A stretch of 31,364 bases of DNA from Kipferlia bialata (lineage: Eukaryota; Fornicata). The notes below the pieces were generated by a model that was not told the origin of the DNA, did no database searches, and saw only the letters and a list, made by a program, of their open reading frames with translations. Below, piece after piece: positions 19,701 through 31,364 of this stretch (position 1 is its first letter; every line of letters begins with the position of its first letter). The stretch spans positions 1 through 31,364 of the forward strand of contig BDIP01000108.1 of assembly GCA_003568945.1 (NCBI GenBank), given 5' to 3'. The translations under genes and the position numbers were made by a program.

Positions 19701-22700
19701 GTGATTGACACGTGGAGTGAGAACCCAACGTCAGGCCCGATTGTGACAGTGTCCCTTCCACAGAAGGTGAGGGAGATATCAGACGGCTCTCCGTTCGGCT
19801 CGACAGTACCACTGGTGTGAGAGGCAAGTGTATCATGATAACCACTTCTATATGCACACTGTCTGTCACACCTGGTGTTGGTCAGGCTGAAGTGGCGCCT
19901 GCACTGCTTCAGATTCACATCATCACGCAGGATGCGGCGTGTACGGGAGTCCGGCAGTCTGATACGTAGAGAGGCACTGTACTGGAAGGGTGTGTTGCCC
20001 TGGTTGCTCAGCCTCAGCACGCGTGTGATACGCTCCAGAGTGTGGACAGAGCCTGAGGGTGAGTGGAGGGAGACAGTTCCGACAATAGGAGACTAGTGTC
20101 ACACACACACGCACCTAGGTCCAGGTGTGTGGGTGGGGATGTCTTGTCGGTCTTGGCCGTGAGAGCAATGGGCGAGGCTCCGTCAGAGACTGGAAGCAGA
20201 GCCGCAGCCACCTGCAATGTGTAGCAGCGGTACTTGACGTTGAGGTAGAGCGGCATGGACCTTCTGGATATGTTGAACCTGATGCTCTTGTTCACCTGTC
20301 CCACCTTGGTGGGCTGGGCTGGGGTGAGATCGACACAGAGTGAACAAATGGTATCCATACCCCCCGCTCCCCACATGTCCAGAGCAGAACTCTAAGTTGG
20401 ATACACACACACTCACCAGTCAGCAACAGGGGGATCTGACCCTTGGCGGGAATGGTCCCGTCCAGAGGCTCCAGCTTGAGTCCAGCTGGGCTATGAGATG
20501 AGGTGTATATTAATATTAGATATATATACAAGAGATATATATACAATAGGCAGCAGCAAGAGAAGCTCAATGAGCAAGTGTCTATCGGACACAGTGATAC
20601 CTGGGAGGCTGGCCCTGTCGACCGAGAAGGAGAACGGGATGGTCTCCCTGTTGAAGAGAGTCACCGAGGTCGAACTGGGCTTCTTGTCAAGCATCACATT
20701 CTCAATACGAACATGGGACTCGCTGGTGTTAGGGAGTGAACAGAGGATGATAGAGAATGTGATATATATATGTAGCGACATAGAATACACACATGCACGT
20801 ACCTCAGCTCGATGTGGGGCTCGTCAGCGTGGCAGACAACGAGGATTGGGACCTTGACGTTGAACTGCGGCAGCTCGATTAGGAAGTACGCCTCCTCCTG
20901 CTTTCTGGCCATGCTCTTCCGGTCAGGGGTGAAGGAGAACTTGAGCTCGGCCTTCTCCCCAGCACCAAGGGAGCCCTGCTTCGCCTGAGTGCCTCTGGAG
21001 GTGAGAACATAGAAAGGAACAGAAGGAACTGAAGGGACTGAAGCTTTGATAATAGTGTAGGTCACACCTGATTCTAGGGGATGAGCCGTCAAGCCTCGTC
21101 AGGTGCAGAGTGTATCCAGTCCCAGTCAGGTTGGACACAGACAGAGAGCCGTGGGACACGAGTCCTAGACCGCGTCCACTGATCTCAATGACCTGAAGAT
21201 GAGGGAATTAAGAGTGTATGTACCATACTATGAACCATAAGAATATCACCCTATCAAGTATGTCGCACACTATAAAATACACCATACCTGTGTCCTGTTG
21301 ACAGCAGCACCCATGACATGGGGAGCAAACTCAGCGGGGCAAGGGAGCTGAGAGTCTCTCCTGCCAGCTGACGATCAGTATGGATATTGAACAGAGAAAC
21401 TTGACCCCAATCTCAGTGATTCAGCGACTATGACCCCCAGATATATAGGAGTAAGTGTCTCTTGGTACCTGTGAGATAGTCGCACGGGTCTGCCTCGATA
21501 TGAATGAGGGGCAGCTGGGCCTTGCCCTGGAGTGAGGAGAGGGACTAGACACAGGGACACAGAAGCGACAGTTAAGAGAGCAGTGACTGCACTGACCTGG
21601 AGGTGGATGGGGGGGATGACGCTGTCTCTCTCCTTCTGTGCGTCGGACTCGGAGCCAGAGGTGAGGGGGCGGGGTCCGATGGATCCAGTCAACACACACT
21701 GGTGCTGACCTGGTGTGGGAGATGGAGTATACACACTATATGCACACAACTCACAACATACTCACCTGGCTGAAGGGGTGCGTACACGAGGGCGAGCTCA
21801 GTAGACTCTGAGTCCCCAGTATCTCCTGCCTTGGCCTTGCTGGGCTTGGGTGCCTTGGCGGCCTTGCCACCCTTTGCAGCCTGACTCGTTAGGGACTCGT
21901 TAGGGACTGGTTAGGGACTGGTTAGGGACGGCGGAGACTGAACCCAAACTCCATAACAAAGCAGAGATGAGTAATGTATAATTGCAATACTCCACATGTC
22001 CCCCGTACCTTGCCGGTGTTGGCGAAACAGGCCTTGTAGAGCTCGGAAACTGCAGAGGCAGGTGCCTTGAGCACTAGGGTGTCCACAGATGGAGAGAAGT
22101 ATGTGTCCAGACCGACATCGGCAAAGTCACTCCTGTTGAAGAGGCTGAGGTGGACAGGCAGACACAGGGGGGATCTGTTGGCCAGGTGGAGTGTGACAGA
22201 GCGCTTCTGGAGCACGGGGGTGGCTGGGGATGAGATGATAGACAGAGAGCAGAAGAGTACACTTACAAGAGACGTACTTGCGAATGGAACCAATGCCCCT
22301 GCGGCACCGGGTCTCTCATCGACATTGGCGTCGTCACTCTCCTTGCCCATGGACACGACTGTCGAGTCTGCCTCTGTCAAGGGCCTGCACCCACGGGGGA
22401 GGGGGGTCCACTCTAGCATGGGGTGGGATAGGGAGAGTTAATCTAATAATATAAGTCAATGGAAAGTCAAGAATGGTATGATAATACAATAGTTGACCAA
22501 ATGAGAGCAGGACAGGATACCTTCCGGCGGCACTGGCGCATGAACCAAAGAGCCTGAGAGAGTAGAACTCGGGGGTGCCAGACTCCTCCACGGGAGGCTC
22601 AGCAACCCTCTCATTCCTAATATGAGTCGCTCAATCAATACAAGGGAAATAGTATTGATATATCATACACGAAGACATGGCTGTAGTTATATGTCCCGTA

Positions 22701-25162
22701 CTTGCGCTGACCGTCCACAAATGTGACTGTCCTGAGGGCACTGTCCCACCCAGAGGAGAGGCTGTCGCCCTGCCTGTCTCTGCCGTACTGGATGGGGCAC
22801 ACCCTAACAGGGAGGCTGTTGCCCAGGAAGCACAGCTCCTGAGTGCCTGTAAAGGCAACGCTGATCTCCTGCATTGAGTGTCCAAGCCATGTATATATTC
22901 TATCGAAGTGACTGATCATATATACAACTGGTAGTACCTTTGAGCTGGCTGCCGGTATGTGACCAACAGCAGGGGACACCCTGAGACCTGGGCAGACCAG
23001 GTCCTCCCAGTCCACCTCTGCCTCTCTCTCTCCCTCAGAGTCGTCCTCGGGACCTGCCTGCACTCTCTCTGCCTCTCTCTCTCTCTCCTCCTCCGTGAGG
23101 AACGAGAAGCGGCAGTGCCTGTTGGACGAGTTGGTGAGGGTGATGGTGGTGTAGGACAGGGACCCAGAGGAGGAGGCTGGGAGCACCGCATCCTCGAGGA
23201 AGACATTGGTGCTGATGCAGCCGTTCTCGTCGTCCTTCGGCTCCTGCTCCTCCCTAAGGGCTGCCACGCCAGACTCAGCGTTACAGAGGGGCAGGGGGTC
23301 CTAGATGTCAGAGAGTATCGGATACCGTGTACAGAAGGGGGAGTATAATGTGTACAACACTGACCAACACACACACACACACCTTCTCCTCAGTGTCGCC
23401 AGTAAGTGTAGCCTCGAGACCCATGGCTGTGAGTGCCTCAGAGGCCAGGGCCAGCTTGACGGGAATGGGGTCAGATGTAGTGACGTCAAGGAGGGCCTCG
23501 AAGGCCGATCCATCAAGGGCAATCTGGTGTCAGATCACATGAGAGGAGATCAACAAGAATACAATATCAGTAGTAAGGCAAGACTGACCTCAATCTGCTC
23601 AAATGCATTGTTGTGAGTCCTGACAAGGAGCCTGGACCGGTCACTCTTGCTAGCCCTTTGATGAGAAGATTGATCGATTGGAGAATTATGGAAGAAGAGA
23701 GGAATATATACAGGAAGATGGGCAACATGTGACCCAAACCTGGATGGGGAGTAGTCAATGTACAGGACTGCATCCGACCCTGTGGCCTGGGTGGTCTGAC
23801 CCTCCTCAGCGGAAGGGGCAGGGGGCAGGGTGGCGTTCGAGGGTCCCCTGATGTGAGATGTACAAAACACGCAATATTATCCTGATATGCTAGTACAGCG
23901 TCGGTATGTCTGGTACCTTAGTGTGAAGGCAGATGCAGTTGGCAGGCCACCATCTGTGGATGCACTCACGATCTGGGCAGCATAGGATGCTGGCACAGAC
24001 CCCACGTTAGTGATTGTGACTGTCGCCGTCTTGGTGTTGCCAACGGACACACGGCGGAAGAGAGCCGTCTCTGTCTCCTGGTCCTCGACATCTACACCGG
24101 TCACTGCCACTCCAACCCTTGGGAGGATACCATGGGCTATGACTCCGACGCTGAGGAGCTGTCTGGCACTGAAGGCGCTGGACACAGGGGTGGGCTCAGG
24201 GGCCTCGCCCTTGTCGCCCTTGGCCTTGCCCTAATATCAGAGGGAAGGAGGAAGAGGCACACGTATATATAATGGAAGGGAAGACATGGATGCAATTCGA
24301 ACTACTCACTACATACTCACCTTAGCGGCCTTCTTCTCCATCTCCTGGGCCTCCTCCATGGCAGCCACATGTGCCTTATCATGGGCAGAGCCCTTCACAT
24401 AGGCCTTGAAGGTGCCAAAGACTGGCAGGAGAGACACGGGCTTGAAGGAGAGGTCGACGTATGCCGACTCCTCGGGTCCCAGCTCCAGGGTGGCTGGGCT
24501 GACCGAGAAGGGACATTCTACAGTCTCAGGGACGCCGGCAGGAGCACCCTTCTTGCCCTGGGGTGTCTCAGTACTGGGGTTATGATGTGTTGGTGTGACA
24601 ACTTGTGACAAGCGGGAGAGATTCAGCAAGTAATGGTGTACCTGGCCTGCTCCTCCACTTCGGCACAGAAGGTGACTGCAACAGGGGAGGGATTGATGAG
24701 CTTGATGCGCTCGACAATGGTCTCTCCGACAAGAACACCCTGGAAATTAGAACACAACACCTTTGCCAAGACTCACAGACTACTCGACATACCTTCATCT
24801 TCAGGGACTGCTCACTGATGCCGAAGGTGGAGGTGAGGCCTGCGGCACTACCCAACGAAGGCAGCACAACCTGAAGGTAAGCCAACTCGAAACAGTGGAT
24901 GAGAAGAACGTATAAGAATCCAATGACTTGCCATACAACAGCTATTGGAACCGATACCTGCTCCTCGAAAATGGCCCCGAAAGACCTGTTCTCAATAGCG
25001 GGCACCCAGCTGGATCCAGAGAGAAGGAAGGTGATCTCTGGAGACGAGAGGTCCTTGACGGCGGGGCCAGCTCTGATGGACGCGTCCCTTCCACTGACAC
25101 GGAAGACGACAACCTCCTCGAGCTTCTGGTGGTTAGGAGGAGGTCATAGACAATAGATATAC

Positions 25163-25197
<35 letters not shown>

Positions 25198-28100
25198 GGT
25201 CTGTGTCCGAGTCCATACTGGAGTGGAAGGTGACCGAGATGCGCTTGTCGGTACCAGGCTGGAGCAGCACGTTGGCGGGGGACACGACAAACCTGGCCAC
25301 CTCCAGGGAACCAGTTCCCTCCTCAGAGAGAGGGTCCTCAGGCTCTTCCGCATCCTACACGGTTAACAGACAGCAGGAGAAATGTATCGGATACATATGA
25401 CTATACACGTATGATGTAACATAACATGAAACATACCTTGCCCTTGCCCTTGGCCACGGGCTCATCCTTGGAGAGCATTGCCTAGACGTTAGAGTATGTC
25501 ACAAGGGAGAAGAGACCAGAAGGATAGAGGCCAGGTACCTGTGCAACAACGTCTGGCAACGGAGGCGGTGTGGTCTTGGCGTCAGCGAGGCTGAGTGTGT
25601 TGAAGGCGAAGGGGAAGCGGCCGGTGTTGATGATCTCAAACTGACGCTCTGCCACACTCCCACTGGCCAGGGGTCCAAAGGACACTCCGCGCTGGGGAGA
25701 CACGATGAACTGAGAGAACTCGGCTGCGGCAAAGACCTTCACGGGCACCCTGTGTTAGAGAGACACTAGCATGCAGTAACGATACATACAGGAGAGCATA
25801 TATCCAACCTTGCAAGCAGGACGCCAGTCTCGCTGTCAGTGAAGAGGACGGAGCACACAGACTTGGATCCGAGGAACAGGGCCTCGGTGGGGCTAAAACG
25901 AATGTTGACCGTGGCAGAACCTGGGGTCAGGGACTGGTAACATATAATTATACCCAAGATATGGGTACTTGTTTGAGTGGGTACCTGGCTCGTTTGTCTT
26001 CTCGTCAGGCTGCTCGATGGTTCCCTCTGAGAACAGTACGGGCGCAGTCTCCTCAGCCCCTCCCTTGCCCTTGGGGTCCTTCTTCTTGGCATCAGGGTCC
26101 TCGGGCACAGCAACGCACTGGAGGTACGACGAGTGGCGCTGGCCAAAGACAACCTGGCGTCAGAAAGAGAATGTCACAAATATCGACTTGCAGTTTGTAA
26201 TGACAGTGGTGTACCTTGTAGTTCACCCTGTGGATAGAGGTGTTGGACAGAACCAGGAGGCGCTCGTGCTCGGTGCCTGGAGTGAATTAAATTCTACACC
26301 ATTATATCAGAAGACACTAGTTGCAATGTACCTACGAGCACCGTTCCGAAGTTCATGCACTTGTCAGAGACATCACTGCTGAGCTCACATATGGCTGGAG
26401 ACACCGCGGTGGGGGCAGGAGTGGCAACCGAGACGCCAACCTGAGGGTGAGAGAATAGTAAGCTAGCCAGGTATGCAATGTGCTACACTAGGACAAGCCA
26501 TGATTAGCCATGATAAGTAATGTTAACGATACCTGGAATGCCTCTCCGGTGAATGAGACTGGGATCTTCTGACAAGGGGCGGAGACACTCTCTGTGACCT
26601 CCTTTAGCTGATCCACAACCTCCTCGGACAGAGTGACACCGTCCTCAATGGCAGGCAGAGATGACCTAGAATGAGACAAAACAAGTAAGAAGTATTGCGC
26701 TGGCAAGGAAGAGATAGAGTTCAAGGAAGACGTATTGCACTGAGAAGGTAATACATCACACACCTTGGGAAGAGACGGCTCACTACCAGGCCGACAGACA
26801 CGGCAGACTCCTCCTCACTCAGGGCATTGTAAGAGAAGGCCACGCTGCTGGTGGCGTTGGGCCGCAACACCCCAGTGGCTGGGGTAACAGTGACAATGTT
26901 GGTGCCAGCCCCACCCTCACTCTCGGGCAGGGATACCCACTTGACCCCGTCGGCACCGGGTTCGGGTGCCTTATCGCGCTCTGCACGAGTGGTAGCACCG
27001 AACCCAGGTCGAGGTGTCTTTGCCGGTGCCGGTGGGTTGGTAGGGACCACCTTGCCGGCCTCCCCGGTCAGAGACCACCGGACAGGCAGGGAGGAGGGGT
27101 TGGAGAGCTCCAGCACGGTCTCTCCGACAGACCCTGTGGGGAGTCTGGCGAGTGTCAACTGCACTGTCTCCTCCTCGCCCTCCTCCTCGGCGTCCTTGGG
27201 AGGCTTGCCACCCTTGGCGGCCTTTCCCTTGCCCTTCCCCTTGGCGGCACTGGTCGGCCTCTCAGGCACCTCCTTGCCCTCGGCGACAGGGGCAGTGGCA
27301 GCCACTCTGGGGGTGGCTCCAGTCACGCTGAGGGGGATCAGCAGGGTCTGGGCCTCCGTAGTGGCAACAGAGAGGACCGAGGAGTACTTGCCCTCCCCAG
27401 ATGGGAAGCAGGATACTAGGGCTGAGGCACTCTCTCCCGGCATGACAATGAGGCTCTTGGGACACACGTCAAACACGTCAGAGGAGTCTCCATCTGCCTC
27501 TGCAACAGGTGGCTTCCTAGCACTCTTGCTGGGAGTCTTGGGGGTGGCGCTCCGCTGCTCACCAGGACCCTTGTGGCCAAGGAGGGAGAGAGAGACATGG
27601 GCTGGGAGGATGGAGTTGTTAGTCACACGGAGTGACGCCACCCGAGAACCAGCGCAGCCAAGGGTCTGCTCAATGAGCTCAGCAGAGAACTTGGTGCTAT
27701 CGATGAGCTCGCCCTGCAGACGCTGAACCTGGAATCAGCAAGATGAAAAAAGATTGCGATATATATAGAGCACCAACACATTGCTACGACAAGGCCGAAC
27801 CTCCTTGTCAACTGCGTCAGTCTCGGCCTCTCCCTCAGCATCAGCCTCGAGGGCAAGGCTGGAGGCACGTCCCTTAGCGCCCTTTCCTCCACGGGCGCTC
27901 TCCTTCCCCTGGGCCTTGGCAGCATGGGCGGCCTCCTCTCTCTCTTTGTCAGCAAGGCCCTTGTAGTAGGCCTCAGTGACGGCAGGTGGTCTAGGGATAC
28001 CGGGACGCAAGACACGGAAGCTGTAGCCGGCAAGCTCAACTGTGTTGTCATCAATGCCACCGGTAGGAGACTCCCCATCGGCCAGGGGGAGACCGGGCTT

Positions 28101-31100
28101 GGCCTGGGGGTGAGTGACACATCAGCAATCCACGCCCAATACTACTACATGACTGACCCGACAACAATACATATCCCACCAACCTTTGCCGCCTCTGTCT
28201 CTCCTTGCAGTGCTCTGGCATCAACAGTAGGGGTCTCGGCAGGGGCAAGGGTGGAGCCCTTAATGGCAACAGAGACACTGGGCCTCGTAACGCTGCACTT
28301 CACAGGGATGCGGGTTGCGAAGCGGGCTGGGCACCCGACTGTCTCAAACACTAGCTCCCTCTCCTTCTCAGTGTCCCTGGCGTTCTCATCAACGCTCTCG
28401 GAAGAACGGAACCTAAGTCAGTGTCAATTGAGTCCAGTATAGGAGAAACACAGGTGAAATACTTATATATATATATATACACCTGACAGCAAAGGGCACA
28501 GTGGAGTGGGCAGGGATGACAAACTCAGTGGGTCCCTCCTCCAGCTTGCACTTGGCCAGATAGGCCTCCTGCTCCAGCTCCTGCTGCTCCTAAGGTAAGG
28601 TACCAGAAACATATATACTATACATACTATATTGTGTACCGTACCTCAGCCCCAGGAGTGGGGCCTCTGCTGGTCCTCCCCTTGCCCTTCTTGCCCTTGT
28701 CCTGGGACTCTCTCTCTCTCTCCTCCTTTGCCTTGACACTGGTGGCAAGCACTGCGGCCAGGGTACCCTGCCTGTCCACTGCACCCTCAGCATAAGGTAG
28801 GGCACAGGGGAGCAGGGTAGGGGTATCGCGCCTCAGGAGTGTTCCAAAGCTCACTGGCTTAGTCATTGGTGTCACCTTGGGAGCAGCCTGGGAGGCACTC
28901 CTAGAGGACCTTGTGGTGGAGGCCCTCTTGGGGGCCGTGACTGGAAGCACACTGGAGTCAGTACAGACGGACACACCCATATATACAGATATACAATGAC
29001 ACAGTATAGGAGAAGAGGGTATATACTAACCTCGAGTATCCGGGTGTCCCTGGGGTGGGAACAACAACATAGTCTACGATCTTGGGCCTCTCGCTCTCCA
29101 GCTTCAGTGCCAGCAGGTGCTGTCTGGCACCGTTGAGTTCAGACACCCAGGCAGCAGGGAGGGTGTCGGTGACATCAGCCTCGGCCTCAGCCTCAGACAG
29201 TGTGAGGGCAGCAGGGGTCTCGGGGATGGAGGGCATGTTGAGGAGGGACTCGTCAATCTCCTTGTCCTTGTCGCCCTTCTTGCCACGGGCGGTGGTCTTC
29301 TTGCCAGTCTCCTTCTCCTTCTTGCTCTCAAGCTCCTGCTCCGCTAGATACTCACGCTCAGCAATGGCTCTAAGCCTGGCCTTCACGGCACCAAGAAGCT
29401 CGGTGTTCAGGTTCTCCACGCCCTGAAGTAGTGACGCCTGGTGTCAGTGGAACACTCATGGCCAGATATTTGTGCATAGAGTTGTATACAACATACCTTG
29501 TCTGACACAATGGCATTGATCCGCTTCCCAAGAGTGTCCAGAACCACGCTCCTCTCTGCCTCTCTGCCAAGAGACAGGGTGGTGGCACCGACAGCAGACG
29601 AAGGGCGAGAAGCGCCAGTGCCCTCGGCAACGCTGGCCTCCCTCTCCCTCTCCTCCTTCTCGGCCTCCTGCTGCTGGCTCTCGCTCTCTCTCTGTAGAGC
29701 GCGCTGGGCAACAGAAACAACCTGTGGGTAGTAGGAGGGTAGTATGAATCTATCAGAGTAGATATGTCTTGGAGTGGTAGACACCAACCTTGTTGAGGGA
29801 TCTCAGCCTCTGCTTCAGCTGGGCTGTCTCCAACTTGTGTCTGAGACGACCCTGTACAATGCGTTCCTGCTCAGCCTCACTGAAGGTCAGATATATATAA
29901 ATATATATACATATATATTTTGATAGATCGGGGAGGAGAAGGGTGTTGCGTAGAGAACATGTCACGAACCTCAGCCTTGCAAAAGCATCCTCGTCCTCCA
30001 GAGTAGCACACCTCTCCCTCTCTCTCTCCTCGGCCATAGTGGCAAGGGAGAGAGACACGGCATCAGCCTCTGCCTGGGCAATGGCCAGGGCGTTCTCTCT
30101 AGGTGTAAGACGGAGTACATGGAATATATGGATACTACACTAGCACGAATAATAGTATAGAGTACCTGCACTCGGCTGGGGCAACAGGCACCGACAGAAC
30201 ACAGAGCCTGTACTCTGGGTGCACACTGGTGCACTGGTTCTGGGCCTCTCTCTCTCTCTCCCCAGCGGTGAGGAACTCTCCCTCGATCATCTTGTCGGCC
30301 TCTGGGGTGGCGTCGCTGTTGTCACGCTTGTACACCAGGGACAGAGCCCCAGACAGGGCAGACAGGGTGGCGGAGGGAGAGGGCAGGATGCCAGTGTCGG
30401 ACAGCCCAACAAGGACAAAGCCTTCACTGAGCTCCTGGGATGAGAAATGAACAGACAAATAGAAGGAGTAGGCTGAGTATATCAACACATGAAGAGCACC
30501 AACCTCTACCCGCTTGGAAAGGGCCTCAGTCATAACTCTCGTCACTGCCTCGAGGAATACTGAGGTCAGAGAGATATGACACCACCACTCACTTAATCAG
30601 ACGCAGCTGTGACTATACATATATATGAGTCAACACACCTGCTGACAGGTATGGGTTGGGCTGTGGGATGTTCTCAGCAGGCTCTCCCTTGGCAGGGCCC
30701 TTCTTGGATCCAGCCTACGGTGAGGAGATATCAGTGTAAGAATGTACCAGGGGCATCAACGGTGAATATATCTAATAGTTTATATAAGTATGTACCTTCC
30801 CGGCCTTCTTGGCAGGTGCATCTGCCTGCTGGGCCCTCTCCTCAGGGCTGAGGTATGTGTACTTGTTGGCCTTCCACAGAGCATGCTCAGAGGCATACTC
30901 CTAGGATCAGAAGAGGAGAGTCACGACAAGAGTTTGAATATGTAAATGAAGAGGTAGGACACACCTTAATCTCTGGACTAGCCGAGAGGAGGTCCTCAGG
31001 GACAACATCAGTCAGGGGTAGGAGGGGGAGTCCGAGAGATGTGGAGAGGGTCTCTGCCCTCTCTGCTACACCACTCAGAGGGGGGCCAGACACAGCCACA

Positions 31101-31310
31101 ACCTGAGGATGAGGGCTGTACAGGGTATACAGTAGTACTGCAATAAAATAAGATAGGGGAACGTACCACGGGGATCAGCTCTGGGACGGCCTCCTCCTCC
31201 TCCTCCTCCTCGGTCTCCTCACCCTCCTCTCTCTCAGTCTCGTCTCCACGGTGGGTCTCTGCACCAAGCTGGGAGGAAGACAGCACGTTGACGCGCTCTG
31301 CCTCCTTGAG

Positions 31311-31364
<54 letters not shown>
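15171..31364 (-). CDS. HYDIN: HYDIN, central-pair apparatus protein (5' end beyond window)
   Basis: HYDIN builds a projection of the central microtubule pair of motile cilia and is needed for normal beating. About 65-70 exons, joined in frame by short GT-AG introns, give roughly 3,900 residues ending TWTYYLRGSE at TAA 15171-15173; the first visible exon starts at 31304. Repeated Ig-like ASH/MSP-type domains show the family pattern, e.g. VSFGPLASGSVAERQFEI with NTGRFPFAF, and FSVSPATLELGPEESAY. Recalled human HYDIN aligns in order along the whole stretch: FGPAFLYTAGAP (human FGTCFIYQAGMP), ELANTGDVGTDF (human LMLNTGDVGARF), WMSNTQRFRV (human WLNKPQRFRV) and the end YYLRG (human YYLKG). The right end matches the middle of HYDIN, just after its adenylate-kinase-like domain. 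The protein is longer than the matching human part because of K/G/E-rich linkers. No break was found, though a few junctions need a non-nearest AG. Confidence 0.95.
16745..16791 (-). repeat. (GA)n microsatellite in a HYDIN intron
   Basis: Read on the coding strand this is a (TC)n tract running into CTCACCGTCAG, the acceptor before VTHEVESSVDKR. The placement mirrors the TC tract at 11757-11802. Confidence 0.95.
21884..21927 (-). repeat. Tandem array of branch-site-like units before a HYDIN acceptor
   Basis: Four 11-bp units (actcgttaggg twice, actggttaggg twice) lie immediately upstream, in coding sense, of the exon starting AAKGGKAAKAP. On the coding strand each unit carries CCCTAAC and the last runs CTAACGAGTCAG into the acceptor. 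The intron (21881-22008) is about 128 nt, longer than its neighbours. Confidence 0.9.
25165..25194. repeat. (TA)n microsatellite in a HYDIN intron
   Basis: About fifteen TA dinucleotides lie next to the donor of the exon ending SSMDSDTDQ. Shorter TA-rich runs occur in many introns here and reflect the A/T-rich base composition of introns. Confidence 0.9.
28480..31304 (-). other. HYDIN: HYDIN middle region: end of kinase-like domain and charged helical linker
   Basis: The exons coding AVTRVMTEALSKRVEELSEG and FVLVGLSDTGILPSPSATL (about 30200-30569) align with the end of HYDIN's adenylate-kinase-like segment (human GVVIDGLDTLF). Next come charged helices, TLEDEDAFARLSEAEQERI (human NMDEEEYDALTEEEKLTF), then Lys/Arg/Glu-rich linkers and low-complexity stretches. 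The ASH domains resume at EFVIPAHSTVPFAVRF (about 28490-28590). Any nucleotide-binding loop would lie beyond the right edge. Confidence 0.7.
31314..31364 (-). repeat. (GA)n microsatellite at the window end
   Basis: The run continues to the last base. On the HYDIN coding strand it is a (TC)n tract leading into CTGACCTCAAG, the acceptor of the first visible HYDIN exon. The assembly probably stops here because of the repeat. Confidence 0.9.

Noticed and set aside
21884-21927. Telomere-like TTAGGG repeats
   Set aside because: TTAGGG occurs four times but only within 11-bp units separated by ACTCG or ACTGG, inside a HYDIN intron. It is better explained as a branch-motif array.
26851-27726. A 291-residue open frame on the plus strand
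   Set aside because: It lies antisense to the longest HYDIN exon (about 26763-27729), whose minus-strand reading matches HYDIN domain patterns and joins its neighbours. The plus frame is a by-product of GC-rich codon use.
1-31364. Bacterial operons, CRISPR arrays, insertion sequences or virus-derived elements
   Set aside because: All convincing genes are intron-rich and eukaryotic. No spacer-repeat array, terminal-repeat element, transposase, reverse transcriptase, integrase or capsid-like reading was seen.

Overview
This is nuclear DNA from a very intron-rich single-celled eukaryote with a flagellum. Genes are broken into many short exons by introns of mostly about 45-130 nt. Introns are GT-AG, and a branch-site-like CTNAC/CTNAT motif sits almost directly on the 3' splice site (for example CTCACCCCAG or CTGACCTCAG). 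TAA, TAG and TGA are all used as stops, so the code is standard. These traits, plus flagellar genes, fit a metamonad of the fornicate type (Kipferlia-like). That assignment is inferred from style, not from a marker gene. The window starts in a run of G and ends in a (GA)n run, which look like assembly edges. I saw no tRNA, rRNA, transposon, virus-like element or CRISPR array.

Layout from left to right. (1) 1-4820, minus: a roughly 900-residue protein with an N-terminal calponin-homology (EB1-like) domain followed by long charged coiled coils; its 3' end runs off the window. (2) 5267-6281, minus: a 165-residue coiled-coil protein that resembles the C-terminal part of RIB43A-type ribbon proteins. 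(3) 6403-8080, plus: a tandem duplication carrying two copies of a small three-exon gene of unknown function. Introns and 3' flank are better preserved than the exons. (4) 8126-12231, plus: an unrecognised protein of about 530 residues in about 17 exons, several of whose exon ends are copied into the following intron. (5) 13055-14153, minus: an unrecognised 158-residue protein in six exons. (6) 14757-15087, plus: a weak candidate for a small coiled-coil gene. (7) 15171-31364, minus: the C-terminal part (roughly 3,900 residues, about 65-70 exons by my count) of HYDIN, the giant central-pair protein of motile cilia. It is open through every junction I traced, and its 5' end lies beyond the right edge.

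The recognisable genes are all microtubule or axoneme related (CH coiled-coil, RIB43A-like, HYDIN), so the window codes largely for flagellar structure. Genes alternate in orientation with short spacers: divergent pairs at 6281/6403 and 14153/14757, convergent pairs at 12231/13055 and 15087/15171. The most unusual signals are in the introns: tandem arrays built from branch-site motifs, duplicated exon-end/donor segments, TC microsatellites upstream of acceptors, and a perfect 25-bp-arm palindrome in one copy of the small tandem gene.
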